Assembly (NCBI GenBank): GCA_001414485.1
Contig: LLEY01000013.1
Span: 62,001 to 126,000, forward strand
DNA: 64,000 bases
Direction of reading: 5' to 3'
DNA from: Calycina herbarum
Lineage: Eukaryota > Ascomycota > Leotiomycetes > Helotiales > Pezizellaceae
Part shown: positions 48,002-58,642 of the stretch, one piece after another
Numbering within the stretch: position 1 is the first letter of the stretch
Layout: the number at the start of each line of letters is the position of its first letter
The notes under the pieces: model-generated
What the model was told of the DNA's origin: nothing
The model's input: the letters and a program-made list of their open reading frames with translations, nothing else
Database searches by the model: none
Position numbers and translations under genes: made by a program

Positions 48002-49579
48002 ATGTCCGACCTCGACGCACGCGAAGCTGCGATTGCTGCCCGTGAGGAGGCACTTGTTGCTCGGGAAGCTCAAATCGATGCTCGTGAGGCTGCATTGGCT
48101 CTCAAAGAACAGGCCCCGGCGGAGACGAAACCTGGAGTTCAGGATCCAGTGCCAGAGGCTGTTCCTGAGGTCAAAGTAGAACCCGAAAATTCTGTTGAGC
48201 AGAAACCATTTGAAGAGTCGGTCCCGGAAGCGAAGAGTGATGATATTGTTCCCGAGCCGGTGGTTGAGAAGACGGCGGATACACAAAATGAGGAGGTGAA
48301 GACTGAGGAAAAGGAGGAAGTGAAAGAGCCGGAATATTTTGTTGTTCTGCAGGTAGAAGCTGAAGAGAGGGAGGGTGAGGAATTGAAAGAGGAGGTGGAG
48401 AATAAGGAGGTTGAGGGAGAAGAAGTGAAGTCTGAGGAACCGGTAGTTGAGTCTACACCATCAATTGAACCCGAGGATTCGAAAGAGATTCCTCAGCCTG
48501 TCGAAGAAAAATCCGAGATTCCGACAACACTGAAGGAGAACGACGAACCAATTGAGGAAGCAGCAAAACCTGTCGAGTCTGATGAACTGAATGATACACC
48601 CGTCGCCGGATTGGAAGTACCTACTCAGACTGTAGTCGAGCCAACACCAACAGGTGAACCCGAAGCATCCAAAGAAATTCCTGAGTCGGTCGAAGAAAAA
48701 TCCGAGATCCTACCACCAATATTGAAAGAGGACGAACAACCAATTGAGGAAACACCGCAGTCAATCAGCACGGATGAAGTGAAGGATACACCTGCGTCAG
48801 AGTCGACACTTGCTACTCAGGGTGAGCAGAAAGAGACCGTCGAAGAAACTTCTACACCCGCACCAATTGAGGAATCAACCCCCGTCCCTCAACAAGAGAG
48901 TGTTAAAGAAGACCTTAGCTCGCCGAATCCGCCGATCGTTAAATTGACGTCTACCAACGAGGATGAACATGCGCCAGTTGAGGGGTCCACACCTGTGCCT
49001 CAAGTTGAATCTATCCAAGAAGAGGAAAAGCCAGCGGCTGTTCAAGAGTCTTCGGCTGTAGCACCTGAACCTGAAACAGTTCTGAAGGAGGAACAACCCA
49101 TTCCGGCACCCGTTGAGGACAGTCCAAGTGAGGTGCCCGGAACTAGAACTATTTCAGAGGAGCCAATTCAGGCCCCGATCGAGGGAAATTCAATCTCCGA
49201 ACCCATTCCGACCCCAATCGAAGCAAATTCAACTCCAGCACCTGACTCCAAAACCACCAAAGACGAGGAGACCACAGCCCCCGCCGAAGAACCTACACCC
49301 ATAAACGATGAATTGATACCCAAGCCTGATGATGAAGCCGTTACCCCAGCTGCCAAAACACCAGCAGCTCCAGTTGAAGACAAACCCGAAGAACCAGTTG
49401 AGCAAAGTGAAGCAACACACGACGAGGTACCGAATTCTGTTAAGAAAGTGACTTTCAAGGCTGATGAGGAAGCACCAGCCCCGGCCCCACTTGTTGAAGA
49501 GGTACCAGCGTCTGTTGAGGAGGGGGTTGGGGCTGTGAATGGGGGTTTGCCTGTTCAGAGTCAGCCTATTGCTGCTTGA
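48002..49579 (+). CDS. Pro/Glu-rich intrinsically disordered protein, 525 aa
   Basis: Single exon from the first ATG (48002). Residues 1-38 are a short helical heptad-like repeat (units AREAA, AREEA, AREAQ, AREAAL), probably a coiled coil. The rest is almost entirely Glu, Pro, Val, Thr and Ser with no globular signature. Two ~60-residue units starting EDSKEIPQPVEEKSEI and EASKEIPESVEEKSEI are tandem duplicates, with more degenerate PxEE units after them. A small basic patch (KKVTFKAD) lies near the C-terminus. No family assigned; short helical oligomeriser plus a long acidic tail is typical of scaffold, bristle or stress-related proteins, but that is inference. Confidence 0.75.
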   Translation: MSDLDAREAAIAAREEALVAREAQIDAREAALALKEQAPAETKPGVQDPVPEAVPEVKVEPENSVEQKPFEESVPEAKSDDIVPEPVVEKTADTQNEEVKTEEKEEVKEPEYFVVLQVEAEEREGEELKEEVENKEVEGEEVKSEEPVVESTPSIEPEDSKEIPQPVEEKSEIPTTLKENDEPIEEAAKPVESDELNDTPVAGLEVPTQTVVEPTPTGEPEASKEIPESVEEKSEILPPILKEDEQPIEETPQSISTDEVKDTPASESTLATQGEQKETVEETSTPAPIEESTPVPQQESVKEDLSSPNPPIVKLTSTNEDEHAPVEGSTPVPQVESIQEEEKPAAVQESSAVAPEPETVLKEEQPIPAPVEDSPSEVPGTRTISEEPIQAPIEGNSISEPIPTPIEANSTPAPDSKTTKDEETTAPAEEPTPINDELIPKPDDEAVTPAAKTPAAPVEDKPEEPVEQSEATHDEVPNSVKKVTFKADEEAPAPAPLVEEVPASVEEGVGAVNGGLPVQSQPIAA

Positions 49580-50839
49580 GAGTTGTAATTGATGAGTCTG
49601 AGGGTGAGGGGTTGGGCTAATTATGTAGTGATGTGATGTGGTGATGCGATGAAAGGGGATGGATTATAAAAGTTGGTTAAAGGGAAGGGAAATTGTTAAT
49701 TAGTGTTTCGTTTGTTTTATGTGAGAGTACGTTGGACATTCCGGATATTAGGATATTAGTGTTTGGAAGGAGGCTCGAAAATAGTTTGTTGTACCTTGAA
49801 AACTTTTCGAATGTACTTTATGCTTGTACCTCGAAATATCCTAGCAAAATTATTTTGCTATGGATTTCGTCTTTTCTAGAAGATTTGAGGTGTGCACCTG
49901 TCGACTTATCTATTCTCTAGCTATGTACTCACCTATACGTAGTGTGAAGATGAATATACGTTGTAGCTCGACAGCCATATCCAGAGTTTTCCTCCGAGAA
50001 ATAACTCCGCCGGAACGGACTTCCCAGAATCGGGATCTAGGAGGCTCGTAAAACTCCTATGATCAGCCTCACTTATCAATTCTCATTTCTAGCCTTTGGG
50101 CAACTTGCGACTACGAGTGTCAGTTTGTGTTTCACACGGTTCCATGGCTTTAAATATTTTGGAGTTCTTCTCTGCGGATCGGCCTTTGATTGGTTGATGA
50201 CTGCGGTTGCCCCTACTTTGCTTCTTTATCTTTTCGTTTTACGAGCAAAGCACCTAATTTATATTTCGCTGGATTAGGAGAATCTCACGAGGTTAATTGA
50301 TAATTGGAGGTGAGGCTCGTTTAATTTTTAGGGGACCTTTGATTGCTGCCTTTTGAGCAAGGTTTGGACGCGGAATTTGTTTTCATTGGTTGATCGCTGC
50401 GGATCGTGATGATGAAAGACTTCAGCCTCATTTCCTCACAATAAGTACAAAGACCCAAGAATTTAATTTTCATTATTATTGTGCGGTTCGTTATTTGATT
50501 GGTTGTTTGTCGCGGTTGTTGTTCAATGATTACAAATTAGCTGGTCTCGGAACGGAACTGTTCGCTTAATAATTAAGGGTCTATTGCGATTTTAAATACA
50601 GTAAATTAGGTTGCTTATGACAGTTTCCTAATTCGGCAAGATAATGTCCCTGGGTTAACAACGGAGTATGAACACTTTTTGCCTTGAGGATATGATATAT
50701 ATCAAGCCTGATGGATTCGAGAAAATGCATCTTTCTTGTTCATCATCACTTCACTTGCTTTTAACTTTACAAAGTTCTCCATTTATCAAACTCAATCCTT
50801 GAAACTCTATCTAATCCATCACTTCACTTTTAAACAACA
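49580..50839. other. Intergenic, 1.26 kb, promoter of the FAD oxidoreductase
   Basis: Contains the repeated ATTGGTT motif listed separately and an AT-rich leader. Short frames on the + strand are not supported. Confidence 0.4.
50188..50518. promoter_or_regulatory. Three repeated ATTGGTTG (inverted CCAAT) elements
   Basis: GATTGGTTGATGACTGCGG at 50188, CATTGGTTGATCGCTGCGG at 50384 and GATTGGTTGTTTGTCGCGG at 50497. Each holds an inverted CCAAT box followed at fixed distance by GCGG. They lie 320-650 bp upstream of the FAD oxidoreductase start, so binding by a CCAAT (Hap-type) complex plus a GC-rich-site factor is possible. Confidence 0.5.
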
Positions 50840-52121
50840 ATGAAGACGATTCTTATCCTTGGCGGTTCCTTTGCGGGGATCAGCACTGCACATCGGCTCC
50901 TTAAACAACAACCAAAAGGCTCAATCAAAATCATTCTCGTTTCGCCGAACACACACGCATACTGGATCATTGCCTCACCACGAGCGATGATCGCAGGACA
51001 AATTCCCGAAGAGAAGGTGTTCATGTCAATCGCTACTGGTTTTCAACAATACTCTTCTTCGCAATTCCAATTCGTTGTTGGCACAGCAGAGCTCCTTGAC
51101 ACCGACGCCAAGAATGTCAAGATTGCTACTGAAGGTGGCTACAAGACAATCGGCTACGACATTGCGATCCTTGCTACGGGATCGAGTATGAAGAGTGATC
51201 TTCCCTTTAAACCTAAAGGCAGCACGGATGTTATGAAGGGGGAAATTCGAAAATATCAGAGACTGATATCGAATGCTAATAATATTGTTGTTGGTGGGGC
51301 GGGCGTGACGGGAGTCGAGACTGCTGGGGAGTTGGCATTTGAATATAGAAGTTCGAAGACAGTTACACTTGTAAGTTTATCTTCTCGCATAGAATTCCCA
51401 ACACCTCGATCCACAACATTGCACATTACATTACAACAAAGACTTTCTTACTGACTTCGACCTCTAGATTTCAAGCGGCTCAACAATCCTCGAAGGCATC
51501 GTGCCATCCAACGTCGTCAAAACCGCTACGAAAATGCTCCAAAGTCTAGGTGTAGTGATAAAACTCAACACAAAAATCGAAGGCTCAACGAAAACAAGTG
51601 ATGGTCGGGAAGAATTAATCTTCACAAACGGACAAAAAATGAAGACGGACCTCTACCTACCTACCGTCGGCTTAACTCCAAACACCTCCTACATCAAACC
51701 GGCACTTCTCAGCCCCAGTGGTCACATCTCGCCCGACGAATACTTGAGAGTGAAAAACGTGAAGGATGTCTGGGCGGTCGGAGACGTTTCCGATATTCAG
51801 ACTGCGCAATTTATACATGTCGATGCGCAATCTACCCATTTAGCGAAGAATCTTGATTTAGTCCTTTCTGGGAAACAACCGGTGCCTTATAACAGTAAGG
51901 GAGCTGGTAAGGATAATTCTCTCCGCATACTCATGGCTAACGAAAAATGATCGCTGATTTGTTGTTTCTATACAGATATGATAGGTTTCCAAGTAGGACG
52001 TAAAATGGGGACTGGCCATGTCTCTGGTTGGAAATTACCTAGTTTCTTGATTAGCTATATGAAGAAGACGCTGCTTGTCGAGAAGTTACCTGGTTTGGTT
52101 CATGGGACGGACGTTAAATGA
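50840..52121 (+). CDS. AIF/AMID-like FAD-dependent pyridine-nucleotide oxidoreductase, 3 exons, 371 aa
   Basis: Exons 50840-51370, 51468-51906 and 51976-52121 (1116 nt). The N-terminal FAD-binding Rossmann motif is ILGGSFAGISTAH (residues 5-17). A second GGAGVTGVETAGEL motif at about 152-165 binds NAD(P)H. The FAD-contacting block WAVGDVSD lies towards the C-terminus, with LPTVGLTPNT before it. No mitochondrial presequence or N-terminal membrane anchor is seen, unlike AIF. The family includes AIF-like mitochondrial factors and FSP1-type quinone reductases; the precise electron acceptor cannot be read from sequence. The 97-bp first intron has a CTGAC branch site. Confidence 0.9.
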
Positions 52122-53552
52122 TTTTCGAAAAGCTAGGAGTTTTGCGGGGTTTTGTTCTTCAGCGACTGTTTTTGAGATCGGTCTCGCGGCTAATTTAGGT
52201 GAGAGTTACTTGAATAGTTTTTTTTTCTTAGAAGAAGTTCTCGTTAAGAAGCTCATAAATTTTTCTCCTAACGGAACAGAAACTTTCTTGAATCCAAATG
52301 ATGCAAATCACTTACTCATCTCACTGCATAGCAATCACTCAATCTTACAAATTTCCTTGTCCATGCGGACATTCCTCCACGGACATCGTGCACACCGACT
52401 TTCAGAATCGGATTTCCGTTTATACGAACCAAGAAAGTTGAAGAAAACACCTTCTAACCTAATCTAGAAAATGAAGAAATCCAGAAAACACAAGGTTATT
52501 ACCCCGGTGTCACATCCCATCTTTACCCCTAGTATTATATTACGGAAAGATGGCTGACTATGCCTTCCCGCCCCGGCATTGTACATATAACCAAGCAAGT
52601 CCCGCGGTTACTCATCAACCCGCATGGTGTTTTTGTGGGGTAGCGAGGTCATGCTTGTCAGCGTTCCACCAATTAGAACTTTGTATTCATCACTAGCCTC
52701 ACTTTCCCCTTGGAAATTTTGATGACTTAATTGTTTTTCTGCTTATGCTTTATTACTTGAAAGACTTCAAATCGACATGGTGGCGCCGTTGGCTTGGACC
52801 TGGATCGAGACCGCGAGTGGCGGACAGGGGGCAAGTACCCACACCTCCTGCATGAAAGTTGTTTATTGTCGAGCCTCAACTTTAAAAATTTCGTACACTG
52901 ATAGAACTTTACACTTAGAAATTCCTCTGACTTAATAAACTAGAGTTCTAAGCCATCACTTGTAGGAATAATTTTCTCATAAATGATAAAATTCAAGTTT
53001 CTTTGAGAAGTCTTTCTATGAGTAGAATTTCATCTCTTCTATTCTTTCTTAGTACTTATATAACTCTAGTGAGATTTCTTTCCTGCATATGCGGGCACTT
53101 TGAGACCCTGTCAAATATTCACCCAAGCTCGTGTACAGTACATGTACTGGATTTTCATACCCGAGTTTCCACAAGTTAACCTCACCATACAAGGATATTG
53201 TTAAATGATTTTCGTCCCAAGTCCTCTTTTCTCGGGCTTTCTGTATCAAAATGCCAAGGGTACGAGAGGCAAACCGAGATCCAAGTATGCACCTCTTGAT
53301 TACTACCTTGTAGTTTTTTGGCCATGTGTTCCCGAGTGCCAACCGAGCGGAGATTGACCTTTGTAGATGGGAGCAATAGTTTGTTGATCTGGCTTGAAAT
53401 TCAAAACATAAAGGTGAGGCCTTTTCTCTGCATTATTCTTTTGCTTCTTCATCCTCAAGTCCTCAGCTTCTTCTCTCATCCTAACTCATCATCTTCTTAG
53501 ATCTTCTTACTTAAACCTCCTCGTTCACTTTCAAAGTTTAAGCTCTTTCGAA
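52122..53552. other. Intergenic, 1.43 kb
   Basis: No supportable gene. The last ~100 bp before 53553 are pyrimidine-rich, as expected upstream of a highly expressed fungal gene. Confidence 0.4.
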
Positions 53553-54596
53553 ATGAGATCTCAATTCATCTCTGCTGTCGCCTTTGCTAGTGTCACAGTT
53601 GCTCAAGGTCCGCTACTTTTTTCTAAGATGAAATTTTGTTAGAACATTTGCTTACTATCCTAACCAGGTTTCAAGTTTGTCCGCCTCAACAAGACTGATG
53701 CTGTAAGTCAACAAAAGTCATCTCCTATATATATCTTACTAACTCACTTTCAACAGGCTGTCCTTGTTGTAGACCACCAAATTGGTCTTGCTCAAATCGT
53801 CCGCGATGTCGAGCCAGCAGCATTCAGACAAAATATCCTTGCCCATGCCGCACTTGGAAACCTCTTTAACCTCCCAACCATAATGACCACTTCTGCCGAG
53901 ACTGGTGAGTTTATTCGACAAAACAATATCAACATTCTCTTACAAATAATCTAGGACCCAACGGACACCTCCCACAAGAAATCATCGATGTAAGAAAAGA
54001 TTCAAAACTTCGAAGCTGAACTTCCCACTAACATAAATAGATGCACCCAAACGCCCCATTCATCAAGAGAAATGGTGAGGTCGACGCATGGGACAACCCA
54101 GAATTCAAAGCGGCAGTCAAAGCCACTGGAAAGAAACAAATGATCATCGCTGGTATCACCACAGAAGTTTGTACGTATCCCCCAACCAACACCTTCCCCC
54201 CTTCTCAAAAAACTAACAATTACAGGCACTTCATTCCTCGCACTTTCCCTCATCGAAGAAGGTTACGAAGTGTTCGCCAACACCGACGCCTCGGGAACCT
54301 TCAACGATAAGCTCGCCGCTGACGCTAACCGAAGAATGGAGGGCGCTGGTGTCCATCTTATGGGTATGTTTGGAATTGCCATGGACTTGATGAGAGATTG
54401 GAGAAATACCCCTGGCTCTGCTGAGGTCCTTCCTTTCTTGGATAAGTATGCCTCCCTACTCGTATCTTAACCTGGAGAGTGTATGCTAATTTTGATTAGA
54501 TACTTGATTCCATATGGATTGGTGGCTCGTGCTCATGGAAATGCTATTCTCAACGGGACCATCATTCCGGGCGAGGCACAAATCTTGGGATCTTAA
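53553..54596 (+). CDS. Isochorismatase-family (YcaC-like) hydrolase with putative signal peptide, 7 exons, 239 aa
   Basis: Exons: 53553-53607, 53668-53702, 53757-53904, 53955-53989, 54041-54170, 54226-54445, 54500-54596 (720 nt, in frame). Residues 1-18 (MRSQFISAVAFASVTVAQ) look like a secretion signal ending at an AQ|G site. The catalytic Asp is D36 in LVVDHQIGL and the nucleophile Cys is C135 in GITTEVCTSF; K100/R101 in FIKRNGEVDAWD fill the basic position, as in the bacterial YcaC group. NTDASGTFN further matches that group. Relatives hydrolyse isochorismate, nicotinamide or related amides; YcaC's own substrate is uncertain. The signal peptide sits on its own first exon, so exon shuffling could have added it. 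Secretion and any effect on a plant host are inference. Confidence 0.88.
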
Positions 54597-55296
54597 GAGA
54601 TATAACGGATTGGTTGAATAGGAGGTAAAGGAGAGAGATGGGTAAATTGATCAGGTTAAATTAGACGGTGTGAGCAATATGGATTTTCAGAGAGGTGGGG
54701 TTTGGTTTAGAGGCGTATATAATTTACTTTCTTCGGTGGAGAATCCAAATAGAGAATTTGAAAATTAAAATTTGGGTACAAACTTACTAGTCTTAAAGCT
54801 GAGCTTTAGAACTCAAGTGTTCATTTGGAGTTAAAGAAGTATACTAATTGACCTTTCAAAGATTATAGTAAACAATAGTTACAAACTCTGTCTTTGATCT
54901 TCGAGTAGAAATCTATATCTTTCTATATAATTTTTGATTGCCTTTTTAGATTTTCGCAAAATAGTAGAGAGATGTGTACAAAGGTGAAGTTAAAAAAACG
55001 AAATACTTCTATATTTTCTTTAAAACCCTTCTCTCGCTTAGGTAAAGAATGATACACTTTAACTTCGAAATGAAAATGAATTAAAAGAAAAATGTCGTAC
55101 AAAGGGCAAGAGTGATATTACTAAATTAGATAGAATATCTATAAGTTATTAATATAATTGGAATAATACTTTTTATTTTTAGAAGTAGATAAAGGATTCA
55201 AAACTAACTCTAGCACAATCATCACACGATCCCAAGCGAGAAATTTCAATTCTAAAGACAGATCTGTTGTGCCTGACCAACAAGATTGAATATGTC
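54597..55296. other. Intergenic, AT-rich, between convergent genes
   Basis: 3' flanks of the isochorismatase and RIB7 genes; nothing recognised. Confidence 0.4.
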
Positions 55297-56127
55297 TCAT
55301 GCTTTTACTTTCCCGCAAAGAACTACGTCTTCCCCTAGAGGATACCACTTAACACCCTGAAGCCGAGCAGCAGTCATCGGTGCACCAACCTCATCGTGTC
55401 TTCTCTCCGGAGAAACAACCACCCCTCCAGTTCCCAGCCAAGTCGGAGCAATCGTGATAATAACAGAATCCACAAGCGGAATATTAGAAGGCAAAAGCAA
55501 ATCGTTAATCACACTTCCTCCGCCCTCAATAAGCACACTCCTCATTCCCTCGTCCCTCAACGCCTCCAAAATATTTTTCCACTCCAACCTCCGCTCCCCA
55601 CTCCCCGTAGTTGTAGACTCAACTTCAATAAATTTCCCACCCAACCCCTCAAGTACATCTCTCTTCCCCCCATCCGCACCCCCCTTCCTAGTAACAATCC
55701 AAGGCGCCCTCCCCCTCCCCTCCCTCACAAGTTGAAAAATCTTGCTCTTAGAACTAGACCCCCACCTCGCAATAGGATCAACAACAACTGGTCTAGGCTG
55801 ACCATCCAACCCCTCCCCACCATAACCGCCCACCCCCTCAAGGCGACAGTTCAAACTGGGGTTATCAGCAACAGCCGTTCCGACACCGATTAAAATCGCA
55901 TCGTGGCGCGAGCGGAGATAATGCGTCATAGCTTTTGATTCCGGTCCGGAGAGGATGGTTTGTGCGCCGGGTGAGAGAGCGAGTTGCGCATCGAGGGAGA
56001 TGGCGTAGGTTAGTGTTGTGAATATTTTTTGGGGATGCTCTGGTGTTTTGGTGGTGACTGGGGGAAGGTGAGGTTCCAGGAATTCATGGTATTCTGGTGG
56101 GAAGTGGACGGTGTTTGCGGGCGCCAT
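55297..56127 (-). CDS. RIB7: 2,5-diamino-6-ribosylamino-4(3H)-pyrimidinone 5'-phosphate reductase
   Basis: Second step of fungal riboflavin synthesis: NADPH-dependent reduction of the ribosyl side chain to ribityl, in the cytosol. Intron-less 276-aa frame. The DHFR-like fold is visible in TYAISLDAQLAL near residue 41, the substrate/NADPH block HDAILIGVGTAVADNPSLN (about 74-92), RPVVVDP, and the SVLIEGGGSVIND block at about 198-210. The usual fungal substrate-site residues are in place and the length is normal (240-290). A strongly G-rich coding strand within the gene (C-rich in + orientation) gives long antisense frames that are artefacts. Confidence 0.92.
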   Translation of the reverse strand: MAPANTVHFPPEYHEFLEPHLPPVTTKTPEHPQKIFTTLTYAISLDAQLALSPGAQTILSGPESKAMTHYLRSRHDAILIGVGTAVADNPSLNCRLEGVGGYGGEGLDGQPRPVVVDPIARWGSSSKSKIFQLVREGRGRAPWIVTRKGGADGGKRDVLEGLGGKFIEVESTTTGSGERRLEWKNILEALRDEGMRSVLIEGGGSVINDLLLPSNIPLVDSVIITIAPTWLGTGGVVVSPERRHDEVGAPMTAARLQGVKWYPLGEDVVLCGKVKA

Positions 56128-56394
56128 TTTTTGCTAGAGCTGGGAGGTGACTGGGAGGTTGGTAGATAGTAGGGAAGTCTTTTTCAGTTCACCTTTTGGT
56201 TGAGATTTCATGACGACGAAAGTGACGAGATTAAATGGTGAACTGTCCAGTATGATCGTTATAGTTACTTATCTCAGTTCCTCTGCAGCCGCTCTTTTGG
56301 CAAACCGACCCATATATATTGGGCACAGACTAAATCTAATTAAGCAACTAATCATATCGCAGGGATGGTGGGGCAGGCCGGTTTTTGCCAGAGC

Positions 56395-57124
56395 GTCTGA
56401 GAGTCTTTGGTAATGGCTTTGGTAACAAAACGTAATTTAAACTTTATATCGCTATAACGTAGAATAAAGATTATACTACGAATCTAGTTTTAATTAGCTA
56501 AAACAACTTCTAAGGGGGTTCTATATATACTTTCAGGTGGTTTGTCGACCTGGATTTTGCAAAAAGGGCGTGGTTGTTTAATAATGTTAAAATATTAAAA
56601 TATAGCAATTCTCAAATAGCGTTTTATACTTTGTAAAGTAATACGTAGCCGAAAGATCACGCTTCTCTATAGCTTTAAGGCATCGATAGAGATAGATATA
56701 TAGGTGAAAAGGGTGTTACGGCGCTGGTCCGTAACCCGGAAGAATACACGTGACAAACACGTGACCCTGTGAACCACCTCGGTAATGAGGATGTGTTGGA
56801 TCTATGACGAGAGCCATGACGAGAGCCATGACGAGAGTACAGGCACTAAGGCTCCTTACAGTTACTAAGCAACCCCTTTTCTCTGGGTATATAAACCGCG
56901 TTGCCCTCGTAGATAGAACTGTAGCTTTAAATTCTCGAATATACACACATATACTCTTGTGCCTTTGCTTTTGGTTATGGATCGTGACAAAGGGTATTTT
57001 TACATGGTTTAACTGGCTGGATTTTAGCTTAAGGGGGTGGTTGTTAAGATATTGATATTCTACCTCGATATATCGAAACCAAATAGACGTTTATTACTAA
57101 AGCCATTACCAAAGACTGTCAGAC
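56395..57124. mobile_element. Non-autonomous TIR element with a nested solo LTR
   Basis: Terminal inverted repeats of ~36 bp: GTCTGAGAGTCTTTGGTAAT... at 56395 and, inverted, GTCTGACAGTCTTTGGTAAT... ending at 57124. The interior is AT-rich, without coding capacity, and has two similar TGGATTTT...GTGGTTGTT blocks (about 56550 and 57018). No clear target-site duplication. Without the nested 276-bp LTR and its 5-bp duplication the element would be about 449 bp. Confidence 0.6.
56714..56989 (+). repeat. Solo LTR (276 bp) of the gypsy-2 family, TSD AAGGG
   Basis: Starts TGTTACGGCGCTGGTCC and ends GGATCGTGACA, with AAGGG at 56709-56713 and again at 56990-56994. Related to the split LTR at 3144/8171 but not TpA-degraded. 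It contains three 12-bp units ATGACGAGAGCC (from 56804) and ends with a GTATATAAACC TATA-type promoter region followed by AACTGTAGCTTTAAATTCTCG. Confidence 0.92.
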
Positions 57125-57249
57125 TCTACCTAAAGGATCGCGTTCCTTACTAATCCATAAACCGTACTAAACTTGATCTAGATTTTTTTCGCCCCGCTTT
57201 GTTAGGTGGACCCATCAATATTACCCCACTAAAACAATTCGGGGTTCTT

Positions 57250-57400
57250 AACAAGTAAGCTGTCAACAGGAGAGTAAGCTGGCAGCACGTACCTTCGTAA
57301 GCTATTAAAAAACCAGTAAGCTGGAAAGTAAAATGGAATCTAGTGAGTAAGCTATTAAATACCAGTAAGCCAATAAGGCGTGGGTAAGCCACGAGTGAGC
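57250..57400. repeat. Cluster of AGTAAGCTR short repeats
   Basis: Seven units (AGTAAGCTG, AGTAAGCTA, AGTAAGCCA and similar) within about 150 bp, the same unit as at 40915-41285. The GTAAGCCACGAG string is shared by both clusters. Confidence 0.5.
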
Positions 57401-57721
57401 TGCAGCATACTCGGAAACACTTAGCCAACAAGAGGGGAAGGATAGCAACCTCGTATTCCTGGCCAATAATGGAACGAATACAAGTCCTCCATTCAGGTTT
57501 GAGTACACTCAAGTTTGAAGTGTGAAGAACTTTTATTTTGAGGCGACAGAAATGATGTCTCCCCGAATTCCATTGAGTTATTGACTGACTATTGTTCTCT
57601 GAGGAAGAGTAGGTACGTGATCGCACCCCTCCGTCATCCCCGACAAGGGATTTTCCCGAAAAGTTCAGATCTTCTAAACATTGCCCCAACGACAACTAGA
57701 ACTAATTGCTCCAACCCCAGT

Positions 57722-58642
57722 CTATGATGCTTTGTGAATGCTGTTTACCAAAGCTTCCTTCTCCCTCAAGCAATACTCCTCAAAACTAGTCATCTTAATA
57801 CCATACTTCTTCTCCAAACCTTTGCCATCGATCGTAAGTGGCTTATTGATCGCCAATCTCTGGAACGGCTGTGTCGTAGCAACCTCCTCCATAGCAGCCT
57901 CCTCTTCCGCGCCTCTTCTCCTCTCCGTAACTTCAAAGCCCAAAACCTTACTTAAAGTCGCCCTCACCTCCTCAATCGTCAAATTCCCATAACCCATCTC
58001 AATCTCCTCACCCCTGAATCGTGCTGGTTCAAGGAAAGCCGCAGACGCAAATTTTCCGATATCTTGAGGATCTAGGTGGCTCATTCTCGTCTCTGGTGGA
58101 TAAAGGTGCGCCAACTCAGCCTTCTCGCTTAGTTCTGGGAAGTGGTGAGATGAGTGTGGGAGGATATAGTTGTGCATAATCCAAGCTGGACGAAGAATGG
58201 TGTAATTCTCGAATCCAGCTGCCTTGAGTGCTTTTTCGACTTCAAATTTGCCAGCGTAGTATTGATAGATACCCGAGTCTTTTGGGTGATAATCCCAGAT
58301 CTCGGGGGAACCGCAGTAGAAGACGGTGCTGAGGACGACTATTTTGATTGTCGGAGTTGCCTTTGCGAGGGCGACGATGGAGCTTCCTTGTTCGACTATA
58401 GTTGGCAGAGGGAAGGGGTTGAGAAAGAGTCCTGTGGCACCATCGAGAGCAGTTTTGATAGTATCAAGTGAATCGAAATCACCTTCGAAAAGAACAGCTC
58501 CGAGATCTTGAAGAGTCTTTGCAGCAGGTGCATTCACATCACGGACAATTGCACGAACTGTCGCTCCTGCAGAAATAAGGGCTCGTGCTGTGCTTGAACC
58601 TTGAGCACCCGTTGCGGCTGTTATGACGAATATCGGCGCCAT
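57722..58642 (-). CDS. NmrA-like / atypical SDR NAD(P)-binding protein, 306 aa
   Basis: Intron-less frame. The N-terminal nucleotide-binding motif is ITAATGAQGSS (residues 6-16; Gly at the first position of the usual GATGxQG is Ala). RAIVRD follows strand 2, where NADP-preferring members also have Arg. YYAGKFEVEKAL (about 127-138) and ILRPAWIMHNY match the NmrA subgroup, in which the SDR catalytic Tyr-Lys pair is usually not functional. NmrA binds NAD(P) and represses nitrogen-metabolism GATA factors; most paralogues like this one have unknown roles as redox sensors or reductases. Confidence 0.88.
   Translation of the reverse strand: MAPIFVITAATGAQGSSTARALISAGATVRAIVRDVNAPAAKTLQDLGAVLFEGDFDSLDTIKTALDGATGLFLNPFPLPTIVEQGSSIVALAKATPTIKIVVLSTVFYCGSPEIWDYHPKDSGIYQYYAGKFEVEKALKAAGFENYTILRPAWIMHNYILPHSSHHFPELSEKAELAHLYPPETRMSHLDPQDIGKFASAAFLEPARFRGEEIEMGYGNLTIEEVRATLSKVLGFEVTERRRGAEEEAAMEEVATTQPFQRLAINKPLTIDGKGLEKKYGIKMTSFEEYCLREKEALVNSIHKAS

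Noticed and set aside
55396..55893. 165-codon plus-strand frame inside RIB7
   Set aside because: Antisense shadow of a confident RIB7 gene; low-complexity Arg/Asn/Pro content.
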